A DNA stretch of 64,000 nt from DATBLE01 sp963808815 (GTDB lineage Bacteria; Actinomycetota; Thermoleophilia; Gaiellales; Gaiellaceae). Shown here piece by piece: positions 43,046-52,130 of this stretch (position 1 is the stretch's first letter; each line of letters opens with the position of its first letter). The stretch lies in contig CAWEGI010000003.1 of the NCBI GenBank assembly GCA_963808815.1, forward strand, positions 124,001-188,000, read 5' to 3'. The notes below the pieces were generated by a model that was not told the DNA's origin, did no database searches, and saw only the letters and a list, made by a program, of their open reading frames with translations. The translations under genes and the position numbers were made by a program.

Positions 43046-46000
43046 TTGGAGGGGGCAAGGTCCAGCGGCGGGCTAGGACGTCTTGTTGTCCTGTGCGCCC
43101 TGGTGGCTGCGGCGTTCATGGCAATCGGGGCCAGTCCGGTCTCGGCTGCGACCCTGCCCGCAGGCTTCCAGGACGTCGTTGCCTTCAGCGGCGTCACCGG
43201 CGCGACTGGAGTCCGTTTCTCGTCCGACGGTCGGGTCTTCGTCACCCAGAAGGACGGCCTCCTCAGGGTGTTCGACAGTCTGACCGACACCACACCCGCC
43301 ACCGTGCTCGACCTCCGGTCCGAAGTCCACAACTACTGGGATCGCGGCCTTCTCGGGTTGGCCCTCGACCCGAATTTTCCGGCAACTCCATACATCTACG
43401 TGCTGGAGGCCTACGATGCGGCGATCGGCGGCACGGCGCCGCAGTGGAACGACAATTGTCCCACGCCGCCTGGCCCGAATACCGACGGCTGCCCGATCAG
43501 CGGTCGCCTGCTCAGGCTGACCTTGTCCGGAAACGCGGTTACGGCAACGAAGGTGTTGATCAAGGACCAGTGGTGCCAGCAGTACCCGAGCCATTCGATC
43601 GGAGACCTCTACTTCGGCACCGACGGGGCCCTGTACGTCAGCGGCGGCGACGGCGCTAGCTTCACCTTCGCGGACTACGGCCAGGGCGGCGGCGGGGCCG
43701 GCAGCCCGACGCCGAAGAATCCATGCGGCGATCCGCCGGCCGGCGTCGGCGGGACGATGACGCCGCCCACGGCGGAGGGAGGAGCGCTGCGCAGTCAGAG
43801 TTTCCGGAGGCCGAGCGGCCAGCCAGTGCTGCTGAACGGGGCGGTGCTGCGTGTCGATCCGGCAACGGGTGACGCGATGCCCGACAACCCGGCTGCGGGC
43901 AGCAGCGACGCCAACGCGCGGCGGATCGTCGCCTACGGGCTTCGCAACCCTTTCCGCTTCACGATCAGACCAATGTCGAACGACCTGTGGATCGGCGACG
44001 TCGGCTGGGACACGTGGGAGGAGATCAACCGGCAGCCCTCTCCGACCACGTCGGTGGTCAACTTCGGGTGGCCCTGCTACGAAGGCAACTCGCCACAGCC
44101 TGGATACCAGAGCGCCGGGCTCAATCTGTGCTCGTCCCTGTACAGCGCCGGAACCGCGACGCCTCCGGTCCTGACGTACAACCACAGCGCCCACGTCGTC
44201 GCCAACGACAACTGCCCCACAGGCAGTTCGTCGGTCACGGGCCTCGCCTTCTACTCCGGTGCCAGCAACTACCCGGCTTCGTACAACGGCGGTCTCTTCT
44301 TCGGCGACTACGCGCGAGGATGCATCTGGTTCATGCCGGTCGGCTCGAACGGGATTCCGAACCCGGCGCTCGTGCAGCCCTTCGAGACCGGCGCGCTGGG
44401 GCCGGTCGATCTCGAGATCGGGCCGAACGGCGACCTCTTCTACGCCGATCTGAACAACGGCTTGATCCACGAGATCAAGTTCGCCGGCGGCGGCAACCAA
44501 CCGCCGGTCGCGGCAGCGACTGCGACGCCGACGAGCGGGAATGCGCCGCTGGTGGTCAACTTCGACGGGTCGGCGTCGTCCGATCCCGACGCGGGGGACA
44601 CGATCTCGTATTCGTGGGATCTGAACGGGGACGGGACGTTCGGCGACTCGACGGTGGCGAAACCGTCGTTCACCTACTCGACCGCCGGCACCTACAACGC
44701 GGTGCTCAAGGTCACCGACAACCACGGCGCGTCGACGACCAGCTCGCCGATCACGATCACCGTCCTGTCGGGCGGGAGCTCCACCTTCGGGACGACGACG
44801 CCGGGCGCGTTGATGGATACGGCCTCGAGTGACCTCAAGGAGGTGTCGAAGTTCACCGCGCCGCAGGCCGCGAACGTCTTCAAGCTGACGGGCTACGTGT
44901 CGGGGTTGGGGGCGGGGTCGGGGTCGCAGCCGGTGCGGGCGGTGATCTATGCGAATTCGGGTGGGAATCCGGGGGCGCTGTTCGGTGTGTCGAATGCGGT
45001 GACGATCACTGCCGGAAAAGCTTGGGGGTGGGTCGACTTCACGTTCCCGTCGGCCGTCTCGGTCCCGGCCGGAACCGTCTGGCTGGGTTACATCGCGGGC
45101 TCGACGTCGGACCTGACCCAGCTGCGATACGACTCGCTGGCCAACGACCTTCGCTACAACAGCAACGGCGGGGGCTATGTGGCCGGTCCGTCGAATCCGT
45201 TCGGCGCTTCGACCACACTCGGCCTCCACTACTCCATCTACGCGAGTTACACGCCGGCGTCCGGTGGTGGGAACAATCCGCCGACGGCGGTGGCGTCGGG
45301 TGCGCCGACGAGTGGGAATGCGCCGTTGGCGGTGAGTTTTGATGGTTCGGGGTCGTCGGATCCGGATGCGGGGGACACGATCTCGTATTCGTGGGATTTG
45401 AACGGGGATGGGACGTTCGGCGATTCGACGGTGGCGAAGCCGTCGTTCACGTATACGTCGGCGGGGACGTACAACGCGGTGTTGAAGGTGACGGACAATC
45501 ATGCTGCGTCGTCGACGAGTGCGCCGGTGACGATCACGGTGTCTTCGGGTGGTGGTGGTGGGACGTTCGGGACGACGACGCCGGGGGCGTTGGTGGATAC
45601 GGCGACGGCGAACTTCAAGGAGGTTTCGAAGTTCACTGCTCCGCAGGCGGGCAATGTGGTGAAGGTGACCGGCTATGTGTCGGGGTTGGGGGCGGGGTCG
45701 GGGTCGCAGCCGGTGCGGGCGGTGATGTATGCGAACTCGGGTGGGAATCCAGGGGCGCTGCTGGGGGTGTCGAATGCGGTGACGGTCACTGCGGGTCAGG
45801 CGTGGGGGTGGGTGGACTTCACGTTCCCGACGGCGGTGCCGGTTTCGGCGGGCACGGTGTGGATGGGGTACATCGCCGGCACGACCTCTGATCTGACCCA
45901 GTTGCGGTACGACTCGGTCGCGAACGACCTTCGCTACAACACGAATACCGGTGGGTATGCGGCCGGCCCGACGAACCCGTTCGGCTCGCCGTTCACCGTC

Positions 46001-46456
46001 GGGTTCCACTACTCCATGTACGGAACGTATTCCGGCTCTTCGAACGGCCCGCCCGTGCCGACCATCACTGCGCCGGCATCGACCCTGACCTGGAAGGTCG
46101 GCGATCCGATCAGCTTCTCCGGGAGCGCGACCGACCCCCAGGACGGCAACTTGCCTGCCTCGGCCCTGAGCTGGCTGCTCATCCTGCACCACTGCTTCTC
46201 GCCCACCGACTGCCACATTCACCAGCTCCAGACGTTCAGCGGCGTCGCCAGCGGCAGCTTCAATGCGCCTGACCACGGCTACCCGTCGTACCTCGAGCTG
46301 CAGCTCACCGCGACGGACTCCGCCGGGCTCTCGGCGACGACGAGCGTTTCGCTGCAGCCCCAGACGGTCAACCTGACCTTCGGCTCGAATCCGCACGGGC
46401 CTGCAGCTGGTGTTCGACTCGACGTTCACAGGCGACGCCGTACACGGTCACCGTGA
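43046..46456 (+). CDS. Secreted sorbosone/glucose dehydrogenase-like protein with PKD and repeated beta-sandwich modules (N-terminal part)
   Basis: Exported multidomain protein. Signal peptide 1-34, GSDH beta-propeller (about 40-480: GVRFSSDGRVFVTQKDGLLR, LLGLALDPNFPATPYIYVLE, YGLRNPFRFTIRPMSNDLWI, GWPCYEGNSPQPGY). PKD domain 1 (about 492-575), module A (TFGTTTPGALMDTASSDLKE, about 578-730), PKD 2, a second module, then a domain beginning PPVPTITAPASTLTWKVGDP. The propeller would oxidise sugars with PQQ or simply bind them outside the cell. The frame breaks near 46395 and continues in other frames to 47104. The start is TTG 43046 with an AGAGGAG 12 nt upstream; TTG is unusual but is the only start leaving the signal peptide intact. 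Confidence 0.85.
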   Translation: MEGARSSGGLGRLVVLCALVAAAFMAIGASPVSAATLPAGFQDVVAFSGVTGATGVRFSSDGRVFVTQKDGLLRVFDSLTDTTPATVLDLRSEVHNYWDRGLLGLALDPNFPATPYIYVLEAYDAAIGGTAPQWNDNCPTPPGPNTDGCPISGRLLRLTLSGNAVTATKVLIKDQWCQQYPSHSIGDLYFGTDGALYVSGGDGASFTFADYGQGGGGAGSPTPKNPCGDPPAGVGGTMTPPTAEGGALRSQSFRRPSGQPVLLNGAVLRVDPATGDAMPDNPAAGSSDANARRIVAYGLRNPFRFTIRPMSNDLWIGDVGWDTWEEINRQPSPTTSVVNFGWPCYEGNSPQPGYQSAGLNLCSSLYSAGTATPPVLTYNHSAHVVANDNCPTGSSSVTGLAFYSGASNYPASYNGGLFFGDYARGCIWFMPVGSNGIPNPALVQPFETGALGPVDLEIGPNGDLFYADLNNGLIHEIKFAGGGNQPPVAAATATPTSGNAPLVVNFDGSASSDPDAGDTISYSWDLNGDGTFGDSTVAKPSFTYSTAGTYNAVLKVTDNHGASTTSSPITITVLSGGSSTFGTTTPGALMDTASSDLKEVSKFTAPQAANVFKLTGYVSGLGAGSGSQPVRAVIYANSGGNPGALFGVSNAVTITAGKAWGWVDFTFPSAVSVPAGTVWLGYIAGSTSDLTQLRYDSLANDLRYNSNGGGYVAGPSNPFGASTTLGLHYSIYASYTPASGGGNNPPTAVASGAPTSGNAPLAVSFDGSGSSDPDAGDTISYSWDLNGDGTFGDSTVAKPSFTYTSAGTYNAVLKVTDNHAASSTSAPVTITVSSGGGGGTFGTTTPGALVDTATANFKEVSKFTAPQAGNVVKVTGYVSGLGAGSGSQPVRAVMYANSGGNPGALLGVSNAVTVTAGQAWGWVDFTFPTAVPVSAGTVWMGYIAGTTSDLTQLRYDSVANDLRYNTNTGGYAAGPTNPFGSPFTVGFHYSMYGTYSGSSNGPPVPTITAPASTLTWKVGDPISFSGSATDPQDGNLPASALSWLLILHHCFSPTDCHIHQLQTFSGVASGSFNAPDHGYPSYLELQLTATDSAGLSATTSVSLQPQTVNLTFGSNPHGPAAGVRLDVHRRRRTRSP
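45548..46029. repeat. Perfect 482-bp direct repeat, copy 1
   Basis: By eye identical to 46616-47097 (offset 1068 bp) and mismatched immediately outside. Encodes the GGTFGTTTPGALVDT module. Codons are strongly G- or T-ending here, whereas flanking sequence prefers C-ending codons. A third, diverged copy lies at about 44780-45250. Confidence 0.93.
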
Positions 46457-46480
46457 TCAAAGGCTCGACCCATTCGATCA

Positions 46481-47104
46481 GTGCGCCTGCGACGTCAGAC
46501 GCTCGGCGCGACGACCTACAACTTCTCGTCCTGGTCAGACGGCCTCGCGGCGACGCACAACATCACCTCTCCCACCACCGATGCTTCGTATACCGCCACG
46601 TACACGGCGTCCGGTGGTGGTGGTGGTGGGACGTTCGGGACGACGACGCCGGGGGCGTTGGTGGATACGGCGACGGCGAACTTCAAGGAGGTTTCGAAGT
46701 TCACTGCTCCGCAGGCGGGCAATGTGGTGAAGGTGACCGGCTATGTGTCGGGGTTGGGGGCGGGGTCGGGGTCGCAGCCGGTGCGGGCGGTGATGTATGC
46801 GAACTCGGGTGGGAATCCAGGGGCGCTGCTGGGGGTGTCGAATGCGGTGACGGTCACTGCGGGTCAGGCGTGGGGGTGGGTGGACTTCACGTTCCCGACG
46901 GCGGTGCCGGTTTCGGCGGGCACGGTGTGGATGGGGTACATCGCCGGCACGACCTCTGATCTGACCCAGTTGCGGTACGACTCGGTCGCGAACGACCTTC
47001 GCTACAACACGAATACCGGTGGGTATGCGGCCGGCCCGACGAACCCGTTCGGCTCGCCGTTCACCGTCGGGTTCCACTACTCCATGTACGGAACGTACGG
47101 GTAG
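46481..47104 (+). CDS. C-terminal continuation of the PKD/sorbosone-dehydrogenase-like protein, frameshifted off
   Basis: Continues the gene at 43046. Residues from TLGATTYNFSSWSDGLAA join, in related proteins, directly to the LTFGSNP-GLQLV segment that ends the upstream frame. Between 46395 and 46500 the coding sequence passes through three frames: LQLVFDST in one, TPYTVTVIKGSTHSISAPAT in a second and QTLGATTYNFSSW in a third. The last module (TFGTTTPGALVDTATANFKE to YSMYGTYG) is a perfect copy of the previous one and ends the protein. Probably not an independent gene; its apparent start is inside a fold. Indels from assembly or true decay are both possible. Confidence 0.7.
   Translation: MRLRRQTLGATTYNFSSWSDGLAATHNITSPTTDASYTATYTASGGGGGGTFGTTTPGALVDTATANFKEVSKFTAPQAGNVVKVTGYVSGLGAGSGSQPVRAVMYANSGGNPGALLGVSNAVTVTAGQAWGWVDFTFPTAVPVSAGTVWMGYIAGTTSDLTQLRYDSVANDLRYNTNTGGYAAGPTNPFGSPFTVGFHYSMYGTYG
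46616..47097. repeat. Perfect 482-bp direct repeat, copy 2
   Basis: Partner of 45548-46029, encoding the C-terminal module. Confidence 0.93.
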
Positions 47105-47110
47105 TCCCGA

Positions 47111-47126
47111 GCGCCCCCGGGGGCGC
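47111..47126. terminator. Palindromic terminator between convergent genes
   Basis: Perfect 16-nt palindrome GCGCCCCCGGGGGCGC lying between the stop codons of the PKD protein (47104) and the sulfotransferase-like gene (47128). Confidence 0.5.
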
Positions 47127-47127
47127 C

Positions 47128-47826
47128 CTATCGACTGCGGCTTCTCCTCGACGGCACTCGCGCGAGCAGTCTCTGGATCGAACTTTCGGTCTTGGCGGCC
47201 GGCGCTACCGGGCTCGGTATACGCGCCGGCTTCGCATCGTCGGCAAGCGTCTGCCCGTAGACGCGTTCCTCGACGGCAGCCCATTCCGGGTTGCTCCGGT
47301 ACATCAGCGCGATGTGTGCAGCGCTGAACCAGTGGTCGACTTCACGGTTGTACGCTCCGGTGTTCTTCTGCCCGAAACCGAGAATCTCCGTCTGCTTCTC
47401 GGAGGAGACCTCGACGAAACGCGAGACGAACACGAGGAAGTCCTCGCTCAGGTGCTCAGTCCTGAGCCAGTGGTCGATCGCGATTTTCCCGCCGCCGGTG
47501 AACGACGCGATGTGCTGATCGGCCGCGTCGCTGAGGGCCATCTCGTATGGCGAAACCATCGCGATAGGCTCGTAGTCTGGGTAGTCGCCAAAGCGCGAGC
47601 GGTGCATGTGATAGCTGAGTGTCCAGGCGGGCAGGCGCCGGATGTTGAGGGCTAGCTCCTTGCCCTCGATCCGAGCAAGACGATCCGGGAAGGGCGTGTG
47701 CTGTTGTTCGTCGCCGAGCGAGTCGGCGTAGTCGATCTCATCCGGAAAGAGTTGGAAGAGCTCCCACGTCGTGTGGCCTCCGGTCTTACCAAGATGACCC
47801 CACGCGAATGACTTACCGATGACCAT
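47128..47826 (-). CDS. Sulfotransferase-like protein
   Basis: A 232-residue cytosolic protein. The N-terminus WGHLGKTGGHTTWELFQLFP resembles the PAPS 5'-phosphosulfate loop (KTGGxT) of sulfotransferases. RRLPAWTLSYHMHRSRFGDY and the 3'-phosphate-type region around FVSRFVEVSSEKQTE are weaker matches. A C-terminal Pro/Ala/Arg tail follows. The small size and lack of a clear second PAPS motif keep this tentative; it may instead belong to a sulfotransferase-related nucleotide-binding family. In a polysaccharide locus next to a sulfate-type ABC transporter gene, sulfation of sugar residues is plausible. ATG 47826 begins the conserved part. Confidence 0.6.
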   Translation of the reverse strand: MVIGKSFAWGHLGKTGGHTTWELFQLFPDEIDYADSLGDEQQHTPFPDRLARIEGKELALNIRRLPAWTLSYHMHRSRFGDYPDYEPIAMVSPYEMALSDAADQHIASFTGGGKIAIDHWLRTEHLSEDFLVFVSRFVEVSSEKQTEILGFGQKNTGAYNREVDHWFSAAHIALMYRSNPEWAAVEERVYGQTLADDAKPARIPSPVAPAAKTESSIQRLLARVPSRRSRSR

Positions 47827-47853
47827 TGCCGATACGGGTCAACACTTCCGACC

Positions 47854-48750
47854 CTAGCCGAGGATGAACCGTTCGACGAACGGCATGCTGCTCTCGAAGT
47901 AGTGGACGCTGGCGCGCACGTTGACGAAGTCGCCGCGCTTCGGCGGTGAGGCCAGCTCGAGCGTGAAGGCATATGGCATGCCTTCCTGGAAGTAGCCCCG
48001 AGAGGCGATCAGCTGCACGCCGTTCGCGATCGGCAACCCGTCAGTGTCCGGCGGCCCGGAAACCTTGGTGACGCGGACGCCGGGCGGAAAGCGCAGCTCG
48101 ACTGCGTTGACCTGGGGCAGATCGTTGAGGCCGAAGGTGACGCTCAGCGTACTGCCCGGCTGACCCATCTGGACGGCGACGAACTTGAGCCCGAGCAGCC
48201 CGACGTCGACCAGCGGCACACTCCGCTCCAGCGCCAGGAGCTGTGCGTCCCTGACGATCAGCGGAGGTGCCAGCTTAGGAGGATGGGCCGCGGTGAGAAT
48301 CGTCGCGCTGCCCCCGGTTACCAGTGCGAACCCGGGACTCGCATTCTGGTAGAGGACGTCCTTGGCGATCTGGACGGGACGCATGAGCTTGAAGCCCGAC
48401 GGGAGCCGGAGCGTGATCGACCGCGCTCGGGCGGAGGGCCGGCTGCCGGTAGGGGTGGAGTCGACGATCGCCACCGTCGCCACGGCGAGCCTCGAACCCG
48501 GCTTCCGGATAACGCTCGAGGCGACTACCACATCGCCGCCCAGACCACTCCTGGTGGTCAGGACGAGACGTGGAGTGACGCCGGTAGTCGTATTCGAGGT
48601 AAGGGCAAGACGGGCGACGGTGACGTTTCCCGCCGAGGGCAGCGGCACGGTCAGCGGCGTTGCGATCGCCCGCCCCGCCGAACCGGTCGGTATCGCCACC
48701 GCGAGCACCAGCGCGATGAAACTGCCGGCGAGAGCCAAGCGACTCGGCAC
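47854..48750 (-). CDS. Secreted beta-rich protein, function unknown
   Basis: A 298-residue exported protein. Signal peptide 1-26 (LALAGSFIALVLAVAIPTGSA). The rest is Val/Leu/Thr-rich with alternating strands: VTVARLALTSNTTTGVTPRL, ARSITLRLPSGFKLMRPVQI, QPGSTLSVTFGLNDLPQVNA, ELRFPPGVRVTKVSGPPDTD and MPYAFTLELASPP. This suggests two immunoglobulin- or cohesin-like sandwiches. I recognise no family signature and no catalytic residues. GTG 48750 follows TAGCGT by 6 nt, a leaderless promoter, so it is expressed on its own and not with the glycosyltransferase upstream on the same strand. Confidence 0.75.
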   Translation of the reverse strand: MPSRLALAGSFIALVLAVAIPTGSAGRAIATPLTVPLPSAGNVTVARLALTSNTTTGVTPRLVLTTRSGLGGDVVVASSVIRKPGSRLAVATVAIVDSTPTGSRPSARARSITLRLPSGFKLMRPVQIAKDVLYQNASPGFALVTGGSATILTAAHPPKLAPPLIVRDAQLLALERSVPLVDVGLLGLKFVAVQMGQPGSTLSVTFGLNDLPQVNAVELRFPPGVRVTKVSGPPDTDGLPIANGVQLIASRGYFQEGMPYAFTLELASPPKRGDFVNVRASVHYFESSMPFVERFILG

Positions 48751-48762
48751 CCTCTCACGCTA
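48751..48762 (-). promoter_or_regulatory. Leaderless -10 element of the secreted protein gene
   Basis: TAGCGT (minus strand 48762-48757), 6 nt before GTG 48750. Confidence 0.5.
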
Positions 48763-48787
48763 GCGCGGCCCGCCGGCAAGGGCAACC

Positions 48788-49891
48788 CTACGCCGGTCGG
48801 GTGATTCGGCCGAGCAACTCGGCGGTTTGGCGGGCCGCCGCGTCCCAGGTGCGGCTGCGCGCCTTCGCCGCCGATGCCAGTCGAAGCTCACCCACGCCTG
48901 CCGCATGCCAGGCGATGATCTGCTCCTGCCAGCGCTGCGGATCGAGCGGCAGGATCTGCTTCTCCGCCGCCACTGCGAGCTCCCTGGCCGCGCCGACATC
49001 GGTGGCCAGGAAGGGCGTGCCGGTCGCCATCGCCTCCAGCAAGGGGAACCCGTAGCCCTCGTAGTGGCTGGGCCACAGCAGGCACAGCGCCTGCGCGTAG
49101 AGACGCGCCAGCTCGTCGTCGGTCGGATCGAAATGCATGACGATGCCGGTCGGGCCCGCCTCCTCGAGGGTCGGCAGCCTGCGGGCGGTGACGAACCGCC
49201 GGGAGGTCAGATGGAGCTCCAGTCCGGTTCGCGCATGCACCTCGGGCCACAGCTCGAGCAGGAACTCCGCGTTCTTCCGGGTGTCGTGAGCGCCGACGAG
49301 CAGGCAATATGCACCGCTCCTGCGGTCGACGTCGTCCAGAGGAATCGTGACAAACGGCGGACCGACGCCCGGAGGGACGACCAGGACCCGTCCAGGTTCG
49401 AGCGGGAATCGTTCGAGCAACTCGCCTCGCACACGAGTGGACGGAGTCACGACGAGGGCCGCGCGGCGGACGAGTGGCCCCGTGAGGAGCCGTGCGATTC
49501 CGCGGTACGCAGGCGTGAAGTAGCGCGGCTCGAGCAGCGGGCCGAGGTCGTGGATCACTGGGACGTGACGACGAGTGGCAAGAGGGCCCCAGCTGGACGG
49601 GCTCCAGAGGACGTCCGCCTGGACACGGCGGACGAGGCGCGGCAGCGTGACCTGCTCCCAGAGGTGGCCACGTGCGCCGTGCCAGTGCTCGGTCGGCTCG
49701 AGCTCGGCGATCTGGGGCGCATCGAGCTGCAGCCGCCGGTCAGGAGGGACCAACACGCATACCCGGCAGTCGATGTGCTCCCCAAGCCGTCGCAGGATCT
49801 CTCGTGCGTAGCGCTGCACGCCCGTGGCGCTCATCGTCAGGAACCGACCGTTGACGGCGACGACAGGCACGGTCACCGTGGGCGGGCTCAT
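48788..49891 (-). CDS. Glycosyltransferase family 4
   Basis: A 367-residue GT-B enzyme. VAVNGRFLTMSATGVQRYAR is the typical start of mannosyltransferase-like family 4 proteins. VLWSPSSWGPLATRRHVPVI, HDLGPLLEPRYFTPAYRGIA and VTPSTRVRGELLERF follow. The donor domain has YCLLVGAHDTRKNAEFLLEL and CLLWPSHYEGYGFPLLEAMA, with the conserved EGYGFPLLEA containing the family acidic residues. ATG 49891 starts the conserved part, with TATCGT 8 nt upstream as a possible internal promoter. Last gene of the sugar-nucleotide operon; 23 bases separate it from the epimerase gene. Confidence 0.9.
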   Translation of the reverse strand: MSPPTVTVPVVAVNGRFLTMSATGVQRYAREILRRLGEHIDCRVCVLVPPDRRLQLDAPQIAELEPTEHWHGARGHLWEQVTLPRLVRRVQADVLWSPSSWGPLATRRHVPVIHDLGPLLEPRYFTPAYRGIARLLTGPLVRRAALVVTPSTRVRGELLERFPLEPGRVLVVPPGVGPPFVTIPLDDVDRRSGAYCLLVGAHDTRKNAEFLLELWPEVHARTGLELHLTSRRFVTARRLPTLEEAGPTGIVMHFDPTDDELARLYAQALCLLWPSHYEGYGFPLLEAMATGTPFLATDVGAARELAVAAEKQILPLDPQRWQEQIIAWHAAGVGELRLASAAKARSRTWDAAARQTAELLGRITRPA

Positions 49892-49914
49892 CGGCAAGGA
49901 CGATATCGCCGCTG

Positions 49915-50838
49915 CTACGACCCGAGCGCGCCCTGCTCGAGCCGGGCTCGGTACCACTGGACCGTGCGCTCGAGCCCCTCGTCCAGACCGACCTGTGGCC
50001 GCCAGCCGATGGCCGCGGCTGTTGCCTCGACGTCCGCCGTCCGTACCTGCTCCAGCGGCCGGTCCTCGATGGCTCCGAAGATGGGGACGATCGTCGGGTC
50101 GACCAGCTCGACCAGGCGCTCGACGAGCGAGCGGATCGAGCACGTTTTTCCCGACCCCACGTCGATGGAAGCGGCAGTCGGATCGGAGTCGGCCGCGGCG
50201 GCGACAAATGCCGCGGCGGTGTCCTCGACATAGACCCAGTCGATCTCACGCTTCCCGCTCGTCAGCTGCGGCGCCTCGCCGCGAAGCAGCGAGCGAATCA
50301 CGTATGGAACCAGCTTCCGCGTGTCCTGCTGTCCGGGGCCGTACGTCATGAAGACCCGCAGCGTCACGACCGGCAGATTCCAGACCGTCGCGAACAACTC
50401 GCCGTACGACCGCGCGGCCGACTTCGAAGCGGAGTACGGCGACGAGGGCGGCTCGCCGGCTTCGGGCTCCTCGAGCGACCCCGCGAGGACGACTCGGGTC
50501 CTGCCTTGCTCCGCGACGGCGGTGAGCAGGTTCACCGTGGTTGTCACGTTCGCCTGGAACATCTCGGTGACCAGGTCGAGGTCACGAGCCGCCCGCGAGT
50601 CGCCCGCCAGATGGAAGACGACGTTCGGGCTCACGTCGGCCACCAGTCGCCGCACAGCGTCGCCGTCGGCGAGGTCAGTTTCGTGCCACGTGAGCAACTC
50701 GGAGGGGGGCTGAGGGAGTCGCGATGCGGCGTGGATCTCGACGTTGTCGGCGCGAAGCCGCTCGAGGAGGTGCAAGCCGATGAATCCACTCGCCCCGGTC
50801 ACGAGCGCTCGGCTGCCACGCATGGCGGCGTCGCTCAT
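49915..50838 (-). CDS. NAD-dependent sugar-nucleotide epimerase/dehydratase (SDR)
   Basis: A 307-residue extended SDR. Rossmann motif RALVTGASGFIGLHLLERLR, DTDL-like HETDLADGDAVRRLVADVSP, VVFHLAGDSRAARDLD, catalytic Tyr-Lys in SPYSASKSAARSYGELFATV, YGPGQQDTRKLVPYVIRSLL, and WVYVEDTAAAFVAAA. The pattern is nearest to CDP-abequose/paratose synthase-like or UDP-glucose epimerase-like SDRs. With a cytidylyltransferase in the same operon a CDP-sugar substrate is plausible but unproven. Overlaps the SAF-domain gene by 4 nt. Confidence 0.87.
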   Translation of the reverse strand: MSDAAMRGSRALVTGASGFIGLHLLERLRADNVEIHAASRLPQPPSELLTWHETDLADGDAVRRLVADVSPNVVFHLAGDSRAARDLDLVTEMFQANVTTTVNLLTAVAEQGRTRVVLAGSLEEPEAGEPPSSPYSASKSAARSYGELFATVWNLPVVTLRVFMTYGPGQQDTRKLVPYVIRSLLRGEAPQLTSGKREIDWVYVEDTAAAFVAAAADSDPTAASIDVGSGKTCSIRSLVERLVELVDPTIVPIFGAIEDRPLEQVRTADVEATAAAIGWRPQVGLDEGLERTVQWYRARLEQGALGS

Positions 50839-52130
50839 CGATGCGTGGTGGAGTCGGCGAAGAGCTCCAGCTGCTCGTTCCAGAGCAAATCGACGAGGCG
50901 GTCGTGAGGACGCTCGACGTCGGCGAACGAAAGGGCCTCGTCCCGCAGCACCGGGCGGGCGAGGCGGCAGTCTGCGGAGAGACCGATCGGGAGCAGGTCC
51001 TCGCTGCGCGCCACGTCGGCATTCTCGATCGTCCCGTAGCAGTCGAAGCCGCCCATCCCGTCGAGCGCCGCCCCCTCGGGGAGGTCGCGCTTCGCAATCG
51101 TCACCACCTCACACCGGGGAGCCCCGACCGGCGCGACCGCAGCGTCGTGGAACAGCACCGCCCGCGCGACCGTCAGCGGCACGTCGAAGTTCGGCAGATG
51201 CCAGGGTTGATAGAAGGTGTACAGCGGTCCGTCGCCGAGCTTGAAGTAGCTCAGATAGCGCTGGCGGCCCGGGTCGTCCCCGTAGCCGACGACGAACGCG
51301 CCCGAGCCGGGCTGCGCTCCCAGGACGAAGTCGACGATCCCTCCGCGGAGCAGCTCTTGCGGATCGAAGAAGCCGGCTGCGTCGTTGACGTGTTCGCAAC
51401 GATGCCCCGTCATGCCGCGGCGGGCCACCCCGAAGCCGAGCGCGTTGGCGGTGATCGTCGCTTCCAGCGACAGCTTCGTTCCGTCGGCGAAGGAAGTAAC
51501 CATCCGTTCCTTCTGACCGACGGCGGCCGCGAACTCGCGCTGCGTCTCGGGCGTCCGGTACGGGTCAAGCAGTCCCTTGAGGTTTCCTGCGAGCACCGGC
51601 TCGAGCCCGATCGCGCGCACGTATCTGCTCAGATTCACGATCAGCCCTGGCTCGTCGCCGTCGGTGTAGGAGACGACGACGCCGGCGGCGTCTGCCCGTG
51701 CCTTGAGCAGGGGCCCAAGCGTGCCGTCGAGCTCGGCGTTGACCAGGACGACGTGCTTGCCGGAGTCGATCGCGGCGAGCGCGAACCGGGCGCCCGCCTC
51801 GACGTCGCCCGTCGCCTCGATCACAGCCTCGATGCCTTCGGCGGCGGCGAGGAGGCCGGCGTCCGACGTGACGGCCGGCCGGTCGCCTGCCAGCGCGCGC
51901 GCAAGCTCCGCGTCGCTAGAGACGGACTGGGCATCGACTCCCGCTTCGCCGAACGCCTCCGCCGCCTGCCCGGCGTCTCGTGCGGCGATCGCGACCAGCT
52001 CGATGCCCGGGACGGCGTGGACGATCTGAAGCGCAATACCGCGGCCCATGTAGCCGGCGCCCGACAGGGCCACCTTGATCGGGTTTCCCTCGCGGGCCCG
52101 GCGCTCGAGCGCTGTATCGACGAGGATCAC
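50835..52130 (-). CDS. NAD(P)-binding homoserine dehydrogenase-like protein with SAF domain
   Basis: A 431-residue cytosolic oxidoreductase-like protein. IKVALSGAGYMGRGIALQIV is the dinucleotide motif, then LVAIAARDAGQAAEAFGEAG, VIEATGDVEAGARFALAAID, GKHVVLVNAELDGTLGPLLK and SYTDGDEPGLIVNLSRYVRA. PVLAGNLKGLLDPYRTPETQ follows, and the C-terminal third carries a SAF-type fold (KRDLPEGAALDGMGGFDCYG) with GLSADCRLARPV. Related proteins occur in polysaccharide and branched-sugar clusters, but the reaction is not established as far as I know. GTG 52130 overlaps the sugar dehydrogenase stop by 4 nt. Confidence 0.8.
   Translation of the reverse strand: MILVDTALERRAREGNPIKVALSGAGYMGRGIALQIVHAVPGIELVAIAARDAGQAAEAFGEAGVDAQSVSSDAELARALAGDRPAVTSDAGLLAAAEGIEAVIEATGDVEAGARFALAAIDSGKHVVLVNAELDGTLGPLLKARADAAGVVVSYTDGDEPGLIVNLSRYVRAIGLEPVLAGNLKGLLDPYRTPETQREFAAAVGQKERMVTSFADGTKLSLEATITANALGFGVARRGMTGHRCEHVNDAAGFFDPQELLRGGIVDFVLGAQPGSGAFVVGYGDDPGRQRYLSYFKLGDGPLYTFYQPWHLPNFDVPLTVARAVLFHDAAVAPVGAPRCEVVTIAKRDLPEGAALDGMGGFDCYGTIENADVARSEDLLPIGLSADCRLARPVLRDEALSFADVERPHDRLVDLLWNEQLELFADSTTHR

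Noticed and set aside
43073..46429. Open frame of over 1100 codons on the minus strand opposite the PKD protein
   Set aside because: Arg/His-rich composition with no domain; mirror image of high-GC codon bias on the real gene.
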